64,000 bases of DNA from NCBI GenBank assembly GCA_964247055.1, contig OZ176053.1:7192001-7256000 (forward strand), written 5' to 3'. The notes beneath the pieces were generated by a model. That model did no database searches. It saw nothing but the letters and a program-made list of their open reading frames with translations, and was not told where the DNA came from. The number at the start of each line of letters is the position of its first letter. Position 1 is the first letter of the stretch. The DNA comes from Paragordius varius. Taxonomy: Eukaryota; Nematomorpha. Positions 62,310 to 64,000 of this stretch are shown piece after piece. Position numbers and translations under genes: made by a program.

Positions 62310-63054
62310 GTCCTTTAATATCCTATTTTTTATCACAGGACAAATGTCCTACAACTTTGGAAAAGTTTTTTGAAAGTGATTCTTCAAAAATATGGTTAGA
62401 GTCCCTACATGATCAAGCTTCTCTCTTATGTTATTAAATTGATAGAAGGTGACAAAATTTCGGCAATTGAATTAGTCAATTAAGTTAGAACCTAATTTTA
62501 ATGTCAAGAAAGGTTAGAAAATAATTTTATAACATTAACCATCCGCATATAAATAATTTAGAAAACCTAGGCATAATAAATCGCCAAGATATCCTGTTCC
62601 ATATAAAAATGTTTTATACAATCTGTAAAGATTATTTGGAAGACTGGACGACGCAATTCAATGAAATTGATCATTTTCATTGGATAACATTAAAACCATA
62701 ATTTAATTGGTGCGATGTTCAAAAATCATTTGATTATACCTGTCAAAAATTCTTAGTTAAAAGATATTTTAATAATGAAAAACTTAAATTATGGACAAAA
62801 AAATATACGGTAGAAAAGAAATGGTTGGAAATATTTCATCATTTTGAAGCCAACTATATTACATACAATAATATTTAAAAAAATATGGAATTTTCACTAT
62901 CTTTACCTGGAACCAACGCTGCTACTGAGCGCGTTTTTTCCACAGATCAGGTGTGGACATCGGAAAAATCAAATTTAAATGTTGAACCTTTAAAGGCCGT
63001 TTTATCTGTCAAATATAATTTGACAAATGTATAAAAATTTTTGGTTGTACCCCC
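62310..63054 (+). pseudogene. hAT transposase, C-terminal half
   Basis: Resumes right after the gypsy target duplication: SQDKCPTTLEKFFESDSS, WLESLHDQ, then degraded sequence. It finishes with the dimerisation block LPGTNAATERVFS, WTSEKSNLNVEPLKAVLSVKYNLT and a stop near 63031. Several stops and frame changes lie between, so it was decaying independently of the gypsy insertion. Confidence 0.75.
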
Positions 63055-63124
63055 CAATGCCCCCCCCCCTTCTCAGATTTGTCCCGCTTTTTCCTTCAAA
63101 AAATCTGGTCACCTTATATATGGC

Positions 63125-64000
63125 GCTTACTAAATTTTTTTCGGATTCTTAAAGTTTATCATATATTCTATACTTTAAAAATTGAGTCTCTCAAAACTCA
63201 AAACGTACAAAGGGACCTACAAATTTTACACACTATGTTTATATAAATAAATATACTTATATTAAAATGACATTTTGCAGCAATCAGTAATATTTATTAA
63301 TCAATTTTAATGCCAAATATGTTTTTCTTGAAAATAGAAAGGATTAAAAATATTTTTCGGTCGACGATTTTAAAAAAAGTTATTTTTATTTATACTTTCA
63401 ATTAATTTATTCTATATATTTTATGTTTTAAAGTTGTATTGTCAGAGCATAAATATTTATATATATATATATATATAAAAAATAATCTGGAAATTTTGGC
63501 GTATTAAGTTTGAGTTATTAAAATATCAATCTATTAATAACTAAAATTATTATACAAATGTAAAATATAACTTTATTCCCTAAAGACACTGTAGAAGCTA
63601 TTGAAATTAAAGCCTATGTTAAGGATACTTTATTACGAATTATATGAAAAACACTATTAAGTATTTTTGACCACTCCCAAGTTATAACATTTGTTTAACG
63701 AAATTAATTTGCCTTGTAATAAAAAATGATATAATAAATTTATTTTTATCATCAAGGAGATATATGTATTTTTATAATAACTCGTGTCATAGAGGCTAAA
63801 GATACAATATTATAAAGCATTATTTCTTAATGTGCTCAGTACTAATAGGTAGATTGCTGACGTGAGATATTAGGGGTGAAGTGATGTTTCCTCACTATTC
63901 ATGGAGAGAGTGGAGAGAAGGTTAAAAAACCTTCGGTAGAAATTTGATCATGAAGGCCAGAATTTTTATCACTTTGTGATATATCATGTTGTACTGGAGT
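63125..64000. other. Right flank of the hAT element
   Basis: AT-rich sequence with a (TA)n run near 63460. No gene recognised. It may continue into features beyond the window. Confidence 0.4.

Larger units (their letters stand above)
56234..63116 (+). mobile_element. hAT transposon (BED-finger type), split by a gypsy insertion
   Basis: The terminal inverted repeats are TAAGGTGACCAGA...TCCCGCTTTTT at the left and ...TCCCGCTTTTT...TCTGGTCACCTTA at the right. Perfect 8-bp direct rep-eats TATATGGC (56226-56233, 63117-63124) flank them. Without the nested gypsy (57834-62304 plus its 5-bp duplication) the element is about 2.4 kb. It encodes a BED-type zinc finger, the hAT catalytic region and the C-terminal dimerisation block (PGTNAATERVFS...SEKSNL). 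The transposase is broken by several frame changes and stops as well as by the insertion. Confidence 0.92.

Overview
This window comes from an AT-rich animal genome. It holds eight intron-containing host genes with animal-type products, embedded in a dense layer of DNA transposons, foldback elements, LINE relics and one LTR element. The proteins are recognisable but fast-evolving. Many introns are ordinary in size (60 nt to 4 kb), but eight are only 21-27 nt long, and each closes its reading frame exactly. That mixture, the AT content and the divergence suggest a fast-evolving, perhaps parasitic, invertebrate lineage. Dicyemids are known for very short introns, and myxozoans are another candidate. 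The sequence alone does not settle the taxon.

Layout. 937-2923 (+): calcipressin/RCAN. 4724-8885 (-): mitochondrial Mn superoxide dismutase, head-to-head with 8970-18391 (+), coatomer beta' (COPB2, 20 coding exons, with the start codon alone in exon 1). 18940-26006 (-): a POMGNT1-like protein (ILEI domain plus GT13 domain) whose acidic metal-binding motif is missing. 27792-29308 (-): a FAM3/ILEI-family protein, head-to-head (44 bp) with 29353-31576 (+), GLRX5. 32604-33357 (-): RBMX2. 42818-49655 (-): PTTG1IP. The rest is repeat-rich: a TTAA-flanked MITE family (seven copies plus a fragment), a 2.4 kb inverted-repeat element (37344-39746), a 1.6 kb inverted-repeat element carrying a hammerhead ribozyme (40159-41784), LINE relics, and a hAT transposon (56234-63116, perfect 8-bp target duplication) with a very young gypsy LTR element nested inside it (57834-62304).

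The genes do not form a pathway. They are a typical animal mix: calcineurin regulation, mitochondrial redox and Fe-S chemistry, COPI transport, O-mannosyl-glycan-related and FAM3-like secretory proteins, splicing, and a membrane adaptor. The two head-to-head pairs probably share bidirectional promoters.

The strongest unusual signals are a complete hammerhead ribozyme with a loop-less palindromic helix III, the set of ultra-short introns, and the predicted pseudoenzyme of the POMGNT1 family.
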